34,065 nucleotides of DNA, from positions 47,704 through 81,768 of the forward strand of contig NZ_LACH01000025.1 in the NCBI RefSeq assembly GCF_000968015.1. Reading direction: 5' to 3'. Under the pieces are notes generated by a model. That model was given only the letters and a program-made list of their open reading frames with translations, did no database searches and had not been told where the DNA came from. The translations under genes and the position numbers were made by a program. How positions within the stretch are numbered: position 1 is the first letter of the stretch; each line of letters opens with the position of its first letter. Positions 16,092 through 25,516 of this stretch are shown piece after piece. Origin of the DNA: Pseudomonas fluorescens. GTDB taxonomy: Bacteria; Pseudomonadota; Gammaproteobacteria; Pseudomonadales; Pseudomonadaceae.

Positions 16092-18662
16092 CTACACTGG
16101 AAACTCGTCATGCGACGCCTTGAGCAATGGCAGTAACGCCTGCTTTTCCATAGGCCGACTCAAGTAGAAACCCTGCACCTCATGGCACTGGTCCGAGACC
16201 AGGAAGTCCAGTTGCTCCAGGGTCTCGACGCCCTCTGCCGTCACGGTCAGGCCCATGGCTTTGCCCAGGTTGATGATCGCCTGCACCACGGCGCGGTCAT
16301 TGCCGCCGCCGCTCATGGACGAGATGAAACGCTTGTCGATCTTGATCCCGTCGAACGGGTACGTGCGCAAATAACCCAGGGACGAATAGCCAGTCCCGAA
16401 GTCGTCCATGTTCAATCGCACGCCCAGTTCCTTGAGCGCATTCATGGTCGCCAACGCGCCCTCTACATCGATGAGCATCACGTTTTCGGTGATTTCCAGC
16501 TCCAGGCGACTGGCCGGCAAACGGGTCTGGATCAATGCCTCCCTGACGTCCTCCACCACATCGCTGCGGGCAAATTGAACAGGCGACAAATTGACCGACA
16601 CCATCAACGCACCGGGCCAGGTCAGGGCCGTTTCACAGGCTTCGCGCAACACCCAGCGCCCCAAAGGCACGATCAGGTCAGTCCGCTCGGCCAAAGGAAT
16701 AAAGTCGTCGGGGCTCAGCAGCCCCTGCTCCGGATGCTGCCAGCGCAGCAACGCTTCCACCGAAACCACCTGCTTGCCGCTCATGTTGTAGCGCGGCTGG
16801 TAATGCATCACGAACTCGTGGTTCTTGATCGCCCGGCGCAGATCGTTTTCCAATTGCCGACGGTGCTGGATCTGATCGTTCATGTGCGGCGCAAAGTAGC
16901 ACCAGGTCTTCTTGCCGTTGGATTTAGCCTGGTACAGCGCAATGTCGGCACACCGGATCAACTCATTGGGAATGTGCCCCTGACGTCGACTCAAGGCGAC
17001 ACCGATGCTCGCGCCGATGTGCAGCGCGTGATGTTCGTAATGAATCGGCTGCTGCAGGCTCTCGAGCAAACGCTCGCAGAACCGGTCGATTTCGGCGTGG
17101 CTGTCCATGCCGTTGAGCACCAGCACAAACTCATCACCACCGAGCCGGGCGACCAGATCGATGTCCCGCGTGCACTCGCGCAATCGGGTGGCCACTTCCA
17201 GCAGTACGGCGTCGCCAGCCGGGTGACCGAGGGAATCGTTGATCGGCTTGAAGTTATCCAGATCGATCATCAACAGCACCAGCGCTGCCGAATGCTCTTT
17301 GTGCGCCAGTGCCTCGTCGAGGAAACGCGCCAGCTTGTTGCGATTCGGCAGCCCCGTCAGGGCATCGTGCAACGACAGATGCTGGATCTGGGCATGGGCA
17401 GCGACTTCATCGGTGATGTCGCTGGCCGTTCCGCGATAGCCCAGCACCGCGCCCTTGCGAAGGATCGGTCGTGCCGAAACCCGGCAAATACGCTGTTGCC
17501 CCGACTGATCGCGATAGGAGCAGCGCAGATGGCTGACGGGCTGTTCTTCATTGAGCTTATGCAGCCACAGCGACAAGGGCAGCGTATCGCAATTGAGCAG
17601 CTGCCCGATGTCCTGCCCGATCCATTGCTGATCGGAAAAACCGGTGACGGTGGCGAAACGTCCTGACAGATAAGAGATGCAATGCTTGTCGTCGATTTCC
17701 CAGATCCAGTCGGAAGCGGCCTCAGCCACTGCACGGAAACGTTCTTCACTGGCTTCCAGCGCCTGGTTCGATAAATCGAGGCTGGTGTAGCTGGCATCCA
17801 CATGCCCGGACGTGCGCAAGACATACCGGAAGAAATAAGCCGTTAACAACACCAGCACCAAAAGCGCGCCGCCCAATGGCGGCAGCAGCGACCAGAGTAG
17901 CTGGTGACCCGGTTGCTCAAGTCGGGAAATCAGGCTGTAGCCGGTGTCCGCCAGTGCCACCGCTGGCTTGCCGGGCGAGATGGCGTTATCAGGCGCCAGG
18001 TTTAAATCATGCAAACCGTAATCGGCGCTCAGGGCGCTGAGCTTGTCAGGGCTTAATTGGTCGACGAACACCAGCACCGAGGTGCTTTGAGGATCGACCG
18101 CCGGTCTTTCGTCATTGGGGACGATCGCAGCGGCCGTCAGCAATGCCGGCTTGCCCTCGAACAGCGTGAACTGGCTGATTGGAGCAATGAGGCTTTCCTG
18201 ACTCTGGACTGCCTGTATCAGCGTCGCCATCGATGCCGAAAGATAGGTGGTCGCCGCGTCCCGCACCTGAACCCCGCGCACCACTGCGTATTTGGTTTGC
18301 TGATGATCGACCACGAAGACGCCATCGTAGTGATCGATGCTGAACAAGGTTTTGCCCAGGTTCTGCTCGACGTAGGCCCATTGCACATCGACCTTGCCGT
18401 TCAAATGGTCGTAGGCGGTCGTCCAGTTTGCATAACTGGCGACGTAGTTTTTCGAGGCGGTGATGCGGTTTTCCAGCGCACGCTGGGTGTAGAACGTGGT
18501 CTTGGCCAGGTCCTGGGCGTCCAGCCGCCCGGCAATGTTGAACAAGGCCAACAGGGCAATCAGCACACCCAGAACAAACAGCAGGCCAACGACAAATACC
18601 AGGTTACGGGTTATCGGCGTATGACGGGGAGCGGCGACGGTGGTAGCGGCGGTCATATCCAT
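16092..18662 (-). CDS. CHASE4-like/PAS/GGDEF/EAL cyclic-di-GMP protein
   Basis: This 856-residue inner-membrane protein has a helix at about 21-43, a periplasmic CHASE4-like sensor to about 250 (KNYVASYANWTTAYDHL), and a second helix at 258-281. A PAS domain follows at about 305-420, then GGDEF at 508-512 and EAL at 636-638 (VEALLRWQHP). The GGDEF half keeps the active motif and the RxxD inhibitory site (RDID, five residues before GGDEF). The EAL half keeps the LNMDDFGTGYSSLGYL and GVET motifs. Both synthesis and breakdown of c-di-GMP are therefore possible; the net activity cannot be decided. Confidence 0.95.
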   Translation of the reverse strand: MDMTAATTVAAPRHTPITRNLVFVVGLLFVLGVLIALLALFNIAGRLDAQDLAKTTFYTQRALENRITASKNYVASYANWTTAYDHLNGKVDVQWAYVEQNLGKTLFSIDHYDGVFVVDHQQTKYAVVRGVQVRDAATTYLSASMATLIQAVQSQESLIAPISQFTLFEGKPALLTAAAIVPNDERPAVDPQSTSVLVFVDQLSPDKLSALSADYGLHDLNLAPDNAISPGKPAVALADTGYSLISRLEQPGHQLLWSLLPPLGGALLVLVLLTAYFFRYVLRTSGHVDASYTSLDLSNQALEASEERFRAVAEAASDWIWEIDDKHCISYLSGRFATVTGFSDQQWIGQDIGQLLNCDTLPLSLWLHKLNEEQPVSHLRCSYRDQSGQQRICRVSARPILRKGAVLGYRGTASDITDEVAAHAQIQHLSLHDALTGLPNRNKLARFLDEALAHKEHSAALVLLMIDLDNFKPINDSLGHPAGDAVLLEVATRLRECTRDIDLVARLGGDEFVLVLNGMDSHAEIDRFCERLLESLQQPIHYEHHALHIGASIGVALSRRQGHIPNELIRCADIALYQAKSNGKKTWCYFAPHMNDQIQHRRQLENDLRRAIKNHEFVMHYQPRYNMSGKQVVSVEALLRWQHPEQGLLSPDDFIPLAERTDLIVPLGRWVLREACETALTWPGALMVSVNLSPVQFARSDVVEDVREALIQTRLPASRLELEITENVMLIDVEGALATMNALKELGVRLNMDDFGTGYSSLGYLRTYPFDGIKIDKRFISSMSGGGNDRAVVQAIINLGKAMGLTVTAEGVETLEQLDFLVSDQCHEVQGFYLSRPMEKQALLPLLKASHDEFPV

Positions 18663-18888
18663 GCACTTGATCCTGTCAATCGATTGCCCGATCGGAATGC
18701 GACGCTCGCAATGCTTTTTACCAGGGCACTCGCCGAACGTTCACTGAACATAGCAGCCATGCTGAGCCCTGGCGCCTGGATAACGCAAGCCATTGCCAAT
18801 CGATAGCCGCTGCCCTGTAATTGCATGGATCGCCCGCGTACCTTTTGATGCTGGGAATGCCAGGTACGACTCATCCTGGAGACGCACC

Positions 18889-19227
18889 ATGATGACCATC
18901 AGAATGACTTCGCTGTTACTGGCTGGATTGCTGTCCGCCATGTCCGCCGGCACTTTTGCAGCCTTTGGCGATGGCGCTAATGCGACCGGTACCCAATCGG
19001 TTTCAACCGGCGGCTCGACCATGGCGCCTAACAACAATCCTGGCCAACCCTCGAGCGACCCTAACGCTAACGGCGGCAATAGCGGATCGGGCTCATTGGG
19101 CGGCGGAAATGGTGGCAATGCCGGGAACAGCGGCTCTGGCGCGGGGGGTGGCACGGGTGCGGCGGGCGGTGGAACGGGCGGTGCCGGCGGCGGGACGGGC
19201 AGCTGGACGCGTAAAAGCAGCCGATGA
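18889..19227 (+). CDS. Secreted glycine-rich small protein
   Basis: This 112-residue protein has a signal peptide (MMTIRMTSLLLAGLLSAMSA, likely cut near residue 24) and a mature part dominated by Gly, Asn and Ser. From about residue 62 it is GGN/GSG/GGG-rich and it ends with a short basic tail (WTRKSSR). The start is set by GGAG seven bases upstream. A longer frame beginning at 18793 lacks a signal. It has no known enzymatic motif and may be a periplasmic or exported low-complexity protein. It converges on the DUF1254 gene. Confidence 0.7.
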   Translation: MMTIRMTSLLLAGLLSAMSAGTFAAFGDGANATGTQSVSTGGSTMAPNNNPGQPSSDPNANGGNSGSGSLGGGNGGNAGNSGSGAGGGTGAAGGGTGGAGGGTGSWTRKSSR

Positions 19228-19259
19228 TCGTCGACTGCTTTTGGGCCTGCTGCGTGGGA

Positions 19260-20678
19260 CTAAGCTGGCTTGATCGGTGGCGGGTTCCACTTGCCGTTCA
19301 AAACCTCGGGCTTGGGCCCATACAAACGCATGGTCAGGTTGAACCCGCCCTTCGGTGCCGGCAGCCAATTGGCTTCAAGGTCCTTGCCGGGGTTTTCGTG
19401 CTGGAAGTAGATGTCCAGCGAACCATCGGCGTTCGTCTTGAACGGCATCCAGCTACTGACAGCAAAGCGGTTGAGCGCATTGCCGACCTGGAAACCCTCA
19501 GGGTCGTACAAGGTGATCGACCAGAAAGCGTTTACCGGCGGCGTTTCACCCTTGTCGAAATGCAGCACATACTTGTTCGCGCCATCGAGTGGCTTGCCTT
19601 CGACATCGCCGATGTTCAGCGGATAAATCGCATCCTCGGGCAAGTTGGCGCCGAGCCCCATCTGCGCAACGATCGCGCGCTTGAGGTAGTAGTTGCCGTA
19701 GACGCCCATAGTGTCGGTGTTCATTGACCAGCCGTTGACCACGCGAGCGAGGGTTGGAACCTTCCACGTCATCAGTGTCTGCGCATCCTCGGACACGGTC
19801 TGAAGCGCTGCTTTGATTTCAGGGTCCAGCGCATCCATGTCGAAGGATTTTCCGGGCTCGATGCCGATACGCTTCATCTGCGCCAGGATCGGTTGATCGG
19901 TGATGTGCGCAGGGTGCACTTTGAGCAATTCGGCGGCGTAGACGAAGTAGTCGGTCGCCGACATAGAGTCCACCTGGATCTTGGGCGGGGTCTTCATGTC
20001 CACGGCCGGGTCAATGTTCACGCTGACCGGCTCGGGGCTTTTACCCAGTCGGGACAGCGGTGTCACGGTATAGCCAGCCTGAATTTTGTGCACGGCCGCG
20101 TAGTCCGCAGCGCCGTCGGTCTTGGTGCGGCCAATGACCCAGACAAAGGGCGTAGGCGCCGGCAGATGGTTCAGTCCGGCCGGCACCGTCCCGGTCCAGT
20201 CCGGCGGTGTCACCAGAAACTGCCCCGCGTGGGTGCCCGTGGTGCGCCAGCCCGGTGAGGCGAAGACATCGGTCCACATGTCGAGCATCGGCAGCAAGTA
20301 AAAACGCCCGGCCGTATCGGGCGCTGCGATCACCAGCGGTTCTTTGGTCAAGTCCAGCCAGGCAATGGAATACAAGGTGTCGAAATTCGAGCGCACCACC
20401 CCTTTGAAATCGGCAGGTGGATACTGCGGCACGCTGACAAACATATTCATCGGACCTTTACCGAACTCCTTGCCCGGTTCGATGTTGGTGAATTGCTTGC
20501 GGGTGATGTCCATGGTCAACAGCGGGTAAAAATAAAGGTAGGCATCTACGCCGATGGCGTGTGCTTCTTCGGCTGTGACTTTCGATTGAGCATGGCTCGC
20601 GAGCGGAAAGATGGCGCAGGTTGCAACGGTTAGAGCAACGGCTGTCAATGCTTGAGTAATCAACATTTTGACGATCAT
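19260..20678 (-). CDS. DUF1254/DUF1214 exported protein
   Basis: This 472-residue protein has a signal peptide (hydrophobic core at about 8-26, likely cut after SHA at residue 30). The N-terminal half carries DUF1254 features (AIGVDAYLYFYPLLTMDITRK, then VVRSNFDTLYSIAWLDLTKEP, FYLLPMLDMWTDVFASPG). The C-terminal part has DUF1214 features (FWSITLYDPEGF, then RFAVSS, SLDIYFQHENPG, and NWLPAPKGGFNLTMRLYGP). The biochemical role of this family is unsettled, so I assign none. The gene is monocistronic, between two c-di-GMP genes. Confidence 0.9.
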   Translation of the reverse strand: MIVKMLITQALTAVALTVATCAIFPLASHAQSKVTAEEAHAIGVDAYLYFYPLLTMDITRKQFTNIEPGKEFGKGPMNMFVSVPQYPPADFKGVVRSNFDTLYSIAWLDLTKEPLVIAAPDTAGRFYLLPMLDMWTDVFASPGWRTTGTHAGQFLVTPPDWTGTVPAGLNHLPAPTPFVWVIGRTKTDGAADYAAVHKIQAGYTVTPLSRLGKSPEPVSVNIDPAVDMKTPPKIQVDSMSATDYFVYAAELLKVHPAHITDQPILAQMKRIGIEPGKSFDMDALDPEIKAALQTVSEDAQTLMTWKVPTLARVVNGWSMNTDTMGVYGNYYLKRAIVAQMGLGANLPEDAIYPLNIGDVEGKPLDGANKYVLHFDKGETPPVNAFWSITLYDPEGFQVGNALNRFAVSSWMPFKTNADGSLDIYFQHENPGKDLEANWLPAPKGGFNLTMRLYGPKPEVLNGKWNPPPIKPA

Positions 20679-20809
20679 CCGTGCGGTGGGAAGACCTGCC
20701 AGGATCGGCAGCGTTACCGCAACTCTAGACGATCAATTGAAGAGGATCTGACAGGCAGACAGCCGGCTGGCCGGGGTGTTGCGCGGGTGAAACAACATCG
20801 AGAGACACC

Positions 20810-22381
20810 TCAACGATCCGAACGCAGCAGTGCCTCGACACCGCCCTCCATCGACAGCACCGCCGAGCGGTTTCGCCCCGAATGCTTGGCTTGATACAGC
20901 GCCGCATCCGCACGTTCGATGAACACCTCCATGCTGTCCTGCCCCGTCGGCACAAACGAATAACAACCCAGACTGACCGTCACGAAGCCCGAGGGCGAAC
21001 CGCTGTGGATGATGTTCTTGTCCATGACGCTGCGGCGGATCTGTTCGGCAATCACCATCGCGCCGTGAATGTCCGTGTCGGGTAGCAATACCGCAAATTC
21101 CTCACCGCCGTAGCGCACGGCCAAATCGGCTTTACGATGGCAGCACCCCTTCACCGCCCGCGCCACTTCAGCCAGGCAATGGTCCCCCGCCACGTGGCCA
21201 TAAGCATCGTTGTAGCGTTTGAAGTAATCGATATCGAGCATGATCAGGCTCAGCGAACTCGACTGTCGGGCGCCTCGGCCGAACTCGATGTCCAGCGCGC
21301 CCTCGAACAGCCGGCGATTGGCCAGGCCGGTCAGGCTGTCGTGGGTCGCGATCAGCTTCAGCGCTTCCTTTGCCTTGCGCAAATCCGCCTCGACCTGCTC
21401 ACCGACACGCACCTGATAAAGGAACATCCAACCGAACAGCCCCACGCCCAACACCACCAGGGCAACGATGACCGTGGAGCGAAACGCCGTGTCGTTCCAA
21501 TCCTTGAGAATCGAATCCCTGGACGAGGCGGCAGACACGACCAGCGGATAAGTGTCGAGCTGACGGTAGCCATACAACCGCACAACACCATCGACCAGCG
21601 AGCTGAACATCGCGTTACCGGAAGGCGCGTTGGGCAGCAAATTCTCGAAGATCTCGCTCTTGGCCAGTGATGTGCCAATCAGCGACTCCACAAACGGCCG
21701 TCGCGCCAGCAGCGTTCCGTCGGTCAACCCCAAAAACATCGAACCGTTGTCATCAATGCTGAAGCTTTTGAAGAACTGATCGAAGTACGCCATCTTGATA
21801 CCGGCCAACAAGACGCCCTGGAAATTGCCATTCTTGTCGTTCACCCGTTTGGATATGGGGATGATCCACTCGCCATTTTCCCGACTGTGAATCGCGGGTC
21901 CGATGTGCGCCAGGGACGAGACGTTCTGCTGGTGAAACTTGAAGTACTCGCGATCCGCCACACCCGGGCCGCGCGGCAGATTTTCGAAGGAGCTAACGAT
22001 CCACTGGCCCTTTTGGTCGAACAGAAATATCCCGTGCAATTGATTCAGCGCCTGCACCCGCCGGGCGAATGTTTTCTGCATGCGTGGCTTTTGGGGGGCG
22101 CCGAAACCGTCAGCCTGAATCCAGTCGGCCAGACTGGTCAGCACCAGATCGGCTTGCATGAAGGTGTCTTCGGCCTGCTGCGCCATGGCCCGCGTCAGGT
22201 TTGATGACGCCACTTGCGCCAATGCCAGGTCATGCCGGCGCGACTGCTCGAGTTGCAGGTACAGCAAACCGCACAGGCTCAGGCAAACGACCGCGATAAA
22301 CAGTACCGCTGCTTTGCGCAGAGGTAACCGTTTCAACGTGACGCCGGAGGCGTTGTGCGGATCGTGAAGAGGGATAGGCAA
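20810..22381 (-). CDS. Membrane diguanylate cyclase with dCache-like sensor
   Basis: This 523-residue protein has a membrane helix at about 24-44, a periplasmic dCache-like sensor at about 50-300 (WIVSSFENLPRGPGVADREYF, then GPAIHSRENGEWIIPISKRV), and a second helix at 303-324. A cytoplasmic GGDEF domain follows, with the active motif GGEEF at 425-429. The inhibitory RxxD site is present (RKAD, five residues before). These features predict an active, product-inhibited diguanylate cyclase that answers a small extracellular ligand. No phosphodiesterase domain is present. Confidence 0.94.
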   Translation of the reverse strand: MPIPLHDPHNASGVTLKRLPLRKAAVLFIAVVCLSLCGLLYLQLEQSRRHDLALAQVASSNLTRAMAQQAEDTFMQADLVLTSLADWIQADGFGAPQKPRMQKTFARRVQALNQLHGIFLFDQKGQWIVSSFENLPRGPGVADREYFKFHQQNVSSLAHIGPAIHSRENGEWIIPISKRVNDKNGNFQGVLLAGIKMAYFDQFFKSFSIDDNGSMFLGLTDGTLLARRPFVESLIGTSLAKSEIFENLLPNAPSGNAMFSSLVDGVVRLYGYRQLDTYPLVVSAASSRDSILKDWNDTAFRSTVIVALVVLGVGLFGWMFLYQVRVGEQVEADLRKAKEALKLIATHDSLTGLANRRLFEGALDIEFGRGARQSSSLSLIMLDIDYFKRYNDAYGHVAGDHCLAEVARAVKGCCHRKADLAVRYGGEEFAVLLPDTDIHGAMVIAEQIRRSVMDKNIIHSGSPSGFVTVSLGCYSFVPTGQDSMEVFIERADAALYQAKHSGRNRSAVLSMEGGVEALLRSDR

Positions 22382-22441
22382 AAGCTCGTCCTGTAAGGGT
22401 AAGGCATGGGTAACACCCCAAAACCCTTAATTTTTGTGAGC

Positions 22442-23239
22442 TTAGTCTACGGGGGGGATATGGGGCAAATGTCCTTTGGCTAGCCGCCGCATCGCACTGT
22501 GCAAATGCGCCCGCGCACTTTCTGCATCCCCCTGGCGCATTTGCTCATATGCCCGCTGGGCAATCTCATGGGGCACCGGCTTGAGTTCGCGCTGGGTCGC
22601 CATCGCGATCAACTGCACTTGGGCGGCACGTTCCAGGTAATACAGATCGTCCCAGGCTTCGGCGATGGTTGGCCCGGCGACGATCACCCCGTGGTTCTTC
22701 AAAAACAGAATATCGGCAGCGCCCATGACGCTGGCAATCCGGTCGCCTTCAGACTCGTCGAGCGCCAGACCGTTGTAGTCCTCGTCCACCGCCGTACGGC
22801 CGTAGAATTTCAAGGCCGTCTGCCCCAGCCACAACAGCGGCGGACCTTGCAGCAGGCACAACGCCGTGGCATGAGGCATATGCGTGTGAAACGCCACTTT
22901 GACCCTCGGCAGCTGTTTGTGCAGTCGCGCGTGAATATAGAACGCGGTCGCTTCCGGCAGCCCTTCGCCCACCACGACATTGCCGTGAAAGTCGCAGACC
23001 AGCAGGTTGTCAGCGGTGACTTCTTCGAACGCGTAGCCGTAGGGGTTCACGAAAAACAGATCATCCCGACCCGGCACCATGGCGGAAAAATGGTTACAGA
23101 TGCCCTCCTCCAATCCGTAAAGCGCCGCCAATTGAAAGCACGCTGCCAATTCCGTGCGAGCGGTAATGGCAGCCTGCGAATCGAGATTCAGATCGGCGTA
23201 ACGCGAAGGACGGGAACTGCCTGCAAGGGTGTGTGCCAT
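22442..23239 (-). CDS. Class II aldolase/adducin family protein
   Basis: This 265-residue protein has the class II aldolase fold of fuculose-phosphate aldolase relatives. The zinc ligands are visible: His118 and His120 in AFHTHMP and His183 in KNHGVIVAGP. An early CNHFS segment matches the substrate/metal region. Many such proteins have no known reaction. It starts 14 bases after a haloacid-dehalogenase gene on the same strand, so the two are very likely an operon, divergent from a LysR regulator. Confidence 0.9.
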   Translation of the reverse strand: MAHTLAGSSRPSRYADLNLDSQAAITARTELAACFQLAALYGLEEGICNHFSAMVPGRDDLFFVNPYGYAFEEVTADNLLVCDFHGNVVVGEGLPEATAFYIHARLHKQLPRVKVAFHTHMPHATALCLLQGPPLLWLGQTALKFYGRTAVDEDYNGLALDESEGDRIASVMGAADILFLKNHGVIVAGPTIAEAWDDLYYLERAAQVQLIAMATQRELKPVPHEIAQRAYEQMRQGDAESARAHLHSAMRRLAKGHLPHIPPVD

Positions 23240-23253
23240 GACGACTCCGTGTT

Positions 23254-23958
23254 TTACCAGCCAAGGGATGTGAACAAGGGCACGACCTGATCCAGCGTGC
23301 TGAATATCGCATCGGGTTGATAGTCCGGTAGCAATTGCCGACCCGTGCCGCGGTCAATCCAGACGCAGCGAAAGTGCATGTCGCGGGCGGCAGTGTGGTC
23401 CAGCATCGGGCTGGCGCAGATGTGCACCGCCTGATCGCGACTGACGCCGAGCTGTTCATGAGCGTAGTCAAACAACTGCGGATTCGGCTTATAGGCACCG
23501 GCCTGCTGAGCAGTGATGACCCGGTCGATATGCCCACCGAGTTGCGCAACATTGCCGGCGATGATGTCGTCATCGGTGTTGGACACGATGCACAACTTGA
23601 ACCCCATCGCCTTGAGCCGCGCAAGCGTTTCGACCACTTCGGGGAACGGTGGCATCCGCGGGATCGCCCCGGCCAGCCGCTGACTGTCTTCAGGCGCGCT
23701 CGCCAGCCCCAACTCCTCCAGGGCGAGGTGCAACCCCTGCGTGCTCAATTGGCGAAACGAGCGATGCGGCGGGATCTGCTCCAGGCGGTGTTCATGCCGG
23801 TCGTACACCTCGATCAGCCGATTGACATCAACGGCGTGGTCGCCCTTGTCGCGCAAAATCTCGGCGACCACGGCCTTCAAGCCTTCATCCCACTGAATCA
23901 GCGTGCCGTAACAATCGAAGGTCAGCCACTCGGGGCGCGGGGTGTTTTTAAGTGCCAT
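23254..23958 (-). CDS. Haloacid dehalogenase, type II (HAD superfamily)
   Basis: This 234-residue HAD hydrolase has the nucleophile motif TFDCYGTLIQWD (Asp15), motif II CIVSNTDDD, a conserved lysine region AYKPNPQLFD, and a late acidic motif CASPMLDHTAARDMHF. The sequence fits the type II haloacid dehalogenase subfamily. Relatives act on 2-haloacids or phosphoesters, and the true substrate is uncertain. It is first in the operon with a class II aldolase, upstream of which a LysR gene is divergent. Confidence 0.9.
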   Translation of the reverse strand: MALKNTPRPEWLTFDCYGTLIQWDEGLKAVVAEILRDKGDHAVDVNRLIEVYDRHEHRLEQIPPHRSFRQLSTQGLHLALEELGLASAPEDSQRLAGAIPRMPPFPEVVETLARLKAMGFKLCIVSNTDDDIIAGNVAQLGGHIDRVITAQQAGAYKPNPQLFDYAHEQLGVSRDQAVHICASPMLDHTAARDMHFRCVWIDRGTGRQLLPDYQPDAIFSTLDQVVPLFTSLGW

Positions 23959-24066
23959 GTTCGTGTCCTCTGAAAGGTGATCTTCAGACTACGAGCCATT
24001 GGTGATAGTGTGAAATTAAATTAATATCGACTCGTCAGTGACAAATCAAATATCAAGGAAGCCGCC

Positions 24067-24909
24067 ATGCTCGACCTCGAATTGCTCAAGACCTTCGTCT
24101 GCGTGGTCGACGAAGGCAGCTTCACCCGCGCCGCCGAACGCGTGCATCGGACCCAATCCACGGTGAGCCAACAGGTTCGTAAACTCGAAGAACTGGTCGG
24201 GCATACGCTGTTGCTGCGTGATCGGACCGGGCAGAACGTCAGCCTCACCGAGCATGGCGAACTGCTGATTCACTATGCCCGGCGCTTGCTGGCGCTGTCC
24301 TCTGAAGCGGTTGAAGCGTTGGCCAGTGACCTCGATCTCGAGATCCTGCGCATCGGTGTACCGGAGGATTTCGACGCTCGGCGGCTGGCAGTCATTCTCG
24401 CCGGTTTCAACCGGGCCAGACCTGAAGCGCGCCTGGAAACCGTCAGCGGCATGAGCACCGATCTCAAACAGAAACTAAGCGCGGGCGCCCTCGACATTGC
24501 GCTGGTCAAGCGCGAACCGGACAGCGGGCCGTGCTGGGCAGCCTGGCCGGAAGTGTTGGTGTGGGTCAAAGGTGCTGGTGTGGATTCAGTCAACGGGGTA
24601 TTGCCACTGGCGCTGTTCCCGCAGGGCTGTATTTACCGTCAGCGGGCCATCCGCCTGCTGGATGTGGCTCAGCGGCCCTGGCGGGTAGCGTTTGGCAGTC
24701 ATAGCCTGACGGGCATTCAGGCCGCGGTGGCTTCAGGTTTGGGCGTATCGGTGTTGCCCGCTTCGGCAGTATTGCCTGAGCACAGTGTATGCACCGACCT
24801 GCCCAAATTGCCGCAAACCGAGTTGGCGTTGATCAGCCGCGAGGGAGCGCTGACCGGGTTGCAACGGGCACTGGTAGAGTTTTTGCGGGACGAGCTGGGC
24901 CAGGCATGA
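24067..24909 (+). CDS. LysR-family transcriptional regulator
   Basis: This 280-residue LysR regulator has its N-terminal winged helix-turn-helix at residues 1-60 (LLKTFVCVVDEGSFTRAAERVH, then STVSQQVRKLEELVG). The effector-binding domain includes IGVPEDF near residue 97 and the late FGSHSLTGIQAAVASGLGVSVLP. A strong AAGGAAG ribosome site lies before the ATG. It is divergent from the HAD-aldolase pair with a 108-base AT-rich gap, the classical arrangement for LysR control of the neighbour. The inducer is unknown. Confidence 0.92.
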   Translation: MLDLELLKTFVCVVDEGSFTRAAERVHRTQSTVSQQVRKLEELVGHTLLLRDRTGQNVSLTEHGELLIHYARRLLALSSEAVEALASDLDLEILRIGVPEDFDARRLAVILAGFNRARPEARLETVSGMSTDLKQKLSAGALDIALVKREPDSGPCWAAWPEVLVWVKGAGVDSVNGVLPLALFPQGCIYRQRAIRLLDVAQRPWRVAFGSHSLTGIQAAVASGLGVSVLPASAVLPEHSVCTDLPKLPQTELALISREGALTGLQRALVEFLRDELGQA

Positions 24910-24916
24910 TCACAAA

Positions 24917-24943
24917 GAATGGGCATACTGCGAGCGCCCATTC
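24917..24943 (-). terminator. Hairpin between convergent genes, probable terminator
   Basis: GAATGGGC (24917-24924) pairs with GCCCATTC (24936-24943). Read leftward the stem is followed by a short T-rich run (TTTGTG). It lies between the LysR stop and the leftward lipoprotein stop and may serve both. Confidence 0.55.
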
Positions 24944-24954
24944 CTTCACGACCA

Positions 24955-25350
24955 TCAAGGCGTGAGCTTCAAATGCGCGTTGACTCTCCCGTTCTTTGGG
25001 TCGACAAACCAATACTCATTATTGGCAACCTTCACTTGGCTGCACTCGGTTGGGTACTTGTTAGGTATAACGCAAACAACACCGTCTTTGAGAGTCCACC
25101 GTTCTTTCTCCGGCGCGTCAGGCGCCATCTCGAACACATCGATACCATCGGCTAAAAACCTGATCGAGTAGGGATGACTGCCCTGCCGGGTGGTTCCATA
25201 AAACTGCTTACCCACTAACGTGCTATGAATTTGCCCATCGTCTAGCGTCATCGCTGATGCCGGAACCGGTGGTGGTTCATAACTACTGCTGGTTGCGCAG
25301 CCTGCCAAACAGACCATCAGAAGCGACGCGCCGAATTTTAGTAAAGTCAT
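24955..25350 (-). CDS. Small outer-membrane-type lipoprotein, unknown function
   Basis: This 131-residue protein has a lipoprotein signal: MTLLKFGASLLMVCLAGC with lipobox LAGC and the modified Cys at residue 18. The residue after Cys is Ala, so outer-membrane sorting is likely. The mature part is a single beta-rich domain (LVGKQFYGTT, then YSIRFLADGIDVFEM, ERWTLKDGVVCVIPN, NEYWFVDPKNGRV), resembling small DUF995-type proteins. I cannot confirm that family. It sits alone, convergent with the LysR gene. Confidence 0.8.
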   Translation of the reverse strand: MTLLKFGASLLMVCLAGCATSSSYEPPPVPASAMTLDDGQIHSTLVGKQFYGTTRQGSHPYSIRFLADGIDVFEMAPDAPEKERWTLKDGVVCVIPNKYPTECSQVKVANNEYWFVDPKNGRVNAHLKLTP

Positions 25351-25460
25351 GCCACACCTTCCTTGTAAGTACCGGAAGAATGTCCGGATAAATCAAAGCT
25401 TAGGCGACGCTGATTTGCGATCTGACGCAGGTGCCGAACGGTTGACGGTCGATAAATCAC

Positions 25461-25495
25461 AAACAAAAAAAATGGGCGCCTCGCGGGCGCCCATT
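25461..25495 (-). terminator. Rho-independent terminator of the DUF115-like gene
   Basis: ATGGGCGCC pairs with GGCGCCCAT around a five-base loop. Read leftward it is followed by TTTTTTTTGTTTG, a strong T tail. It lies 22 bases past the leftward stop at 25517. Confidence 0.92.
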
Positions 25496-25516
25496 TCAAT
25501 AAAGCACGAACAACGT

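Noticed and set aside
16182..17666. 494-codon forward open frame inside the GGDEF/EAL gene
   Set aside because: It is a GC-driven shadow of the leftward gene and has no recognisable domain.
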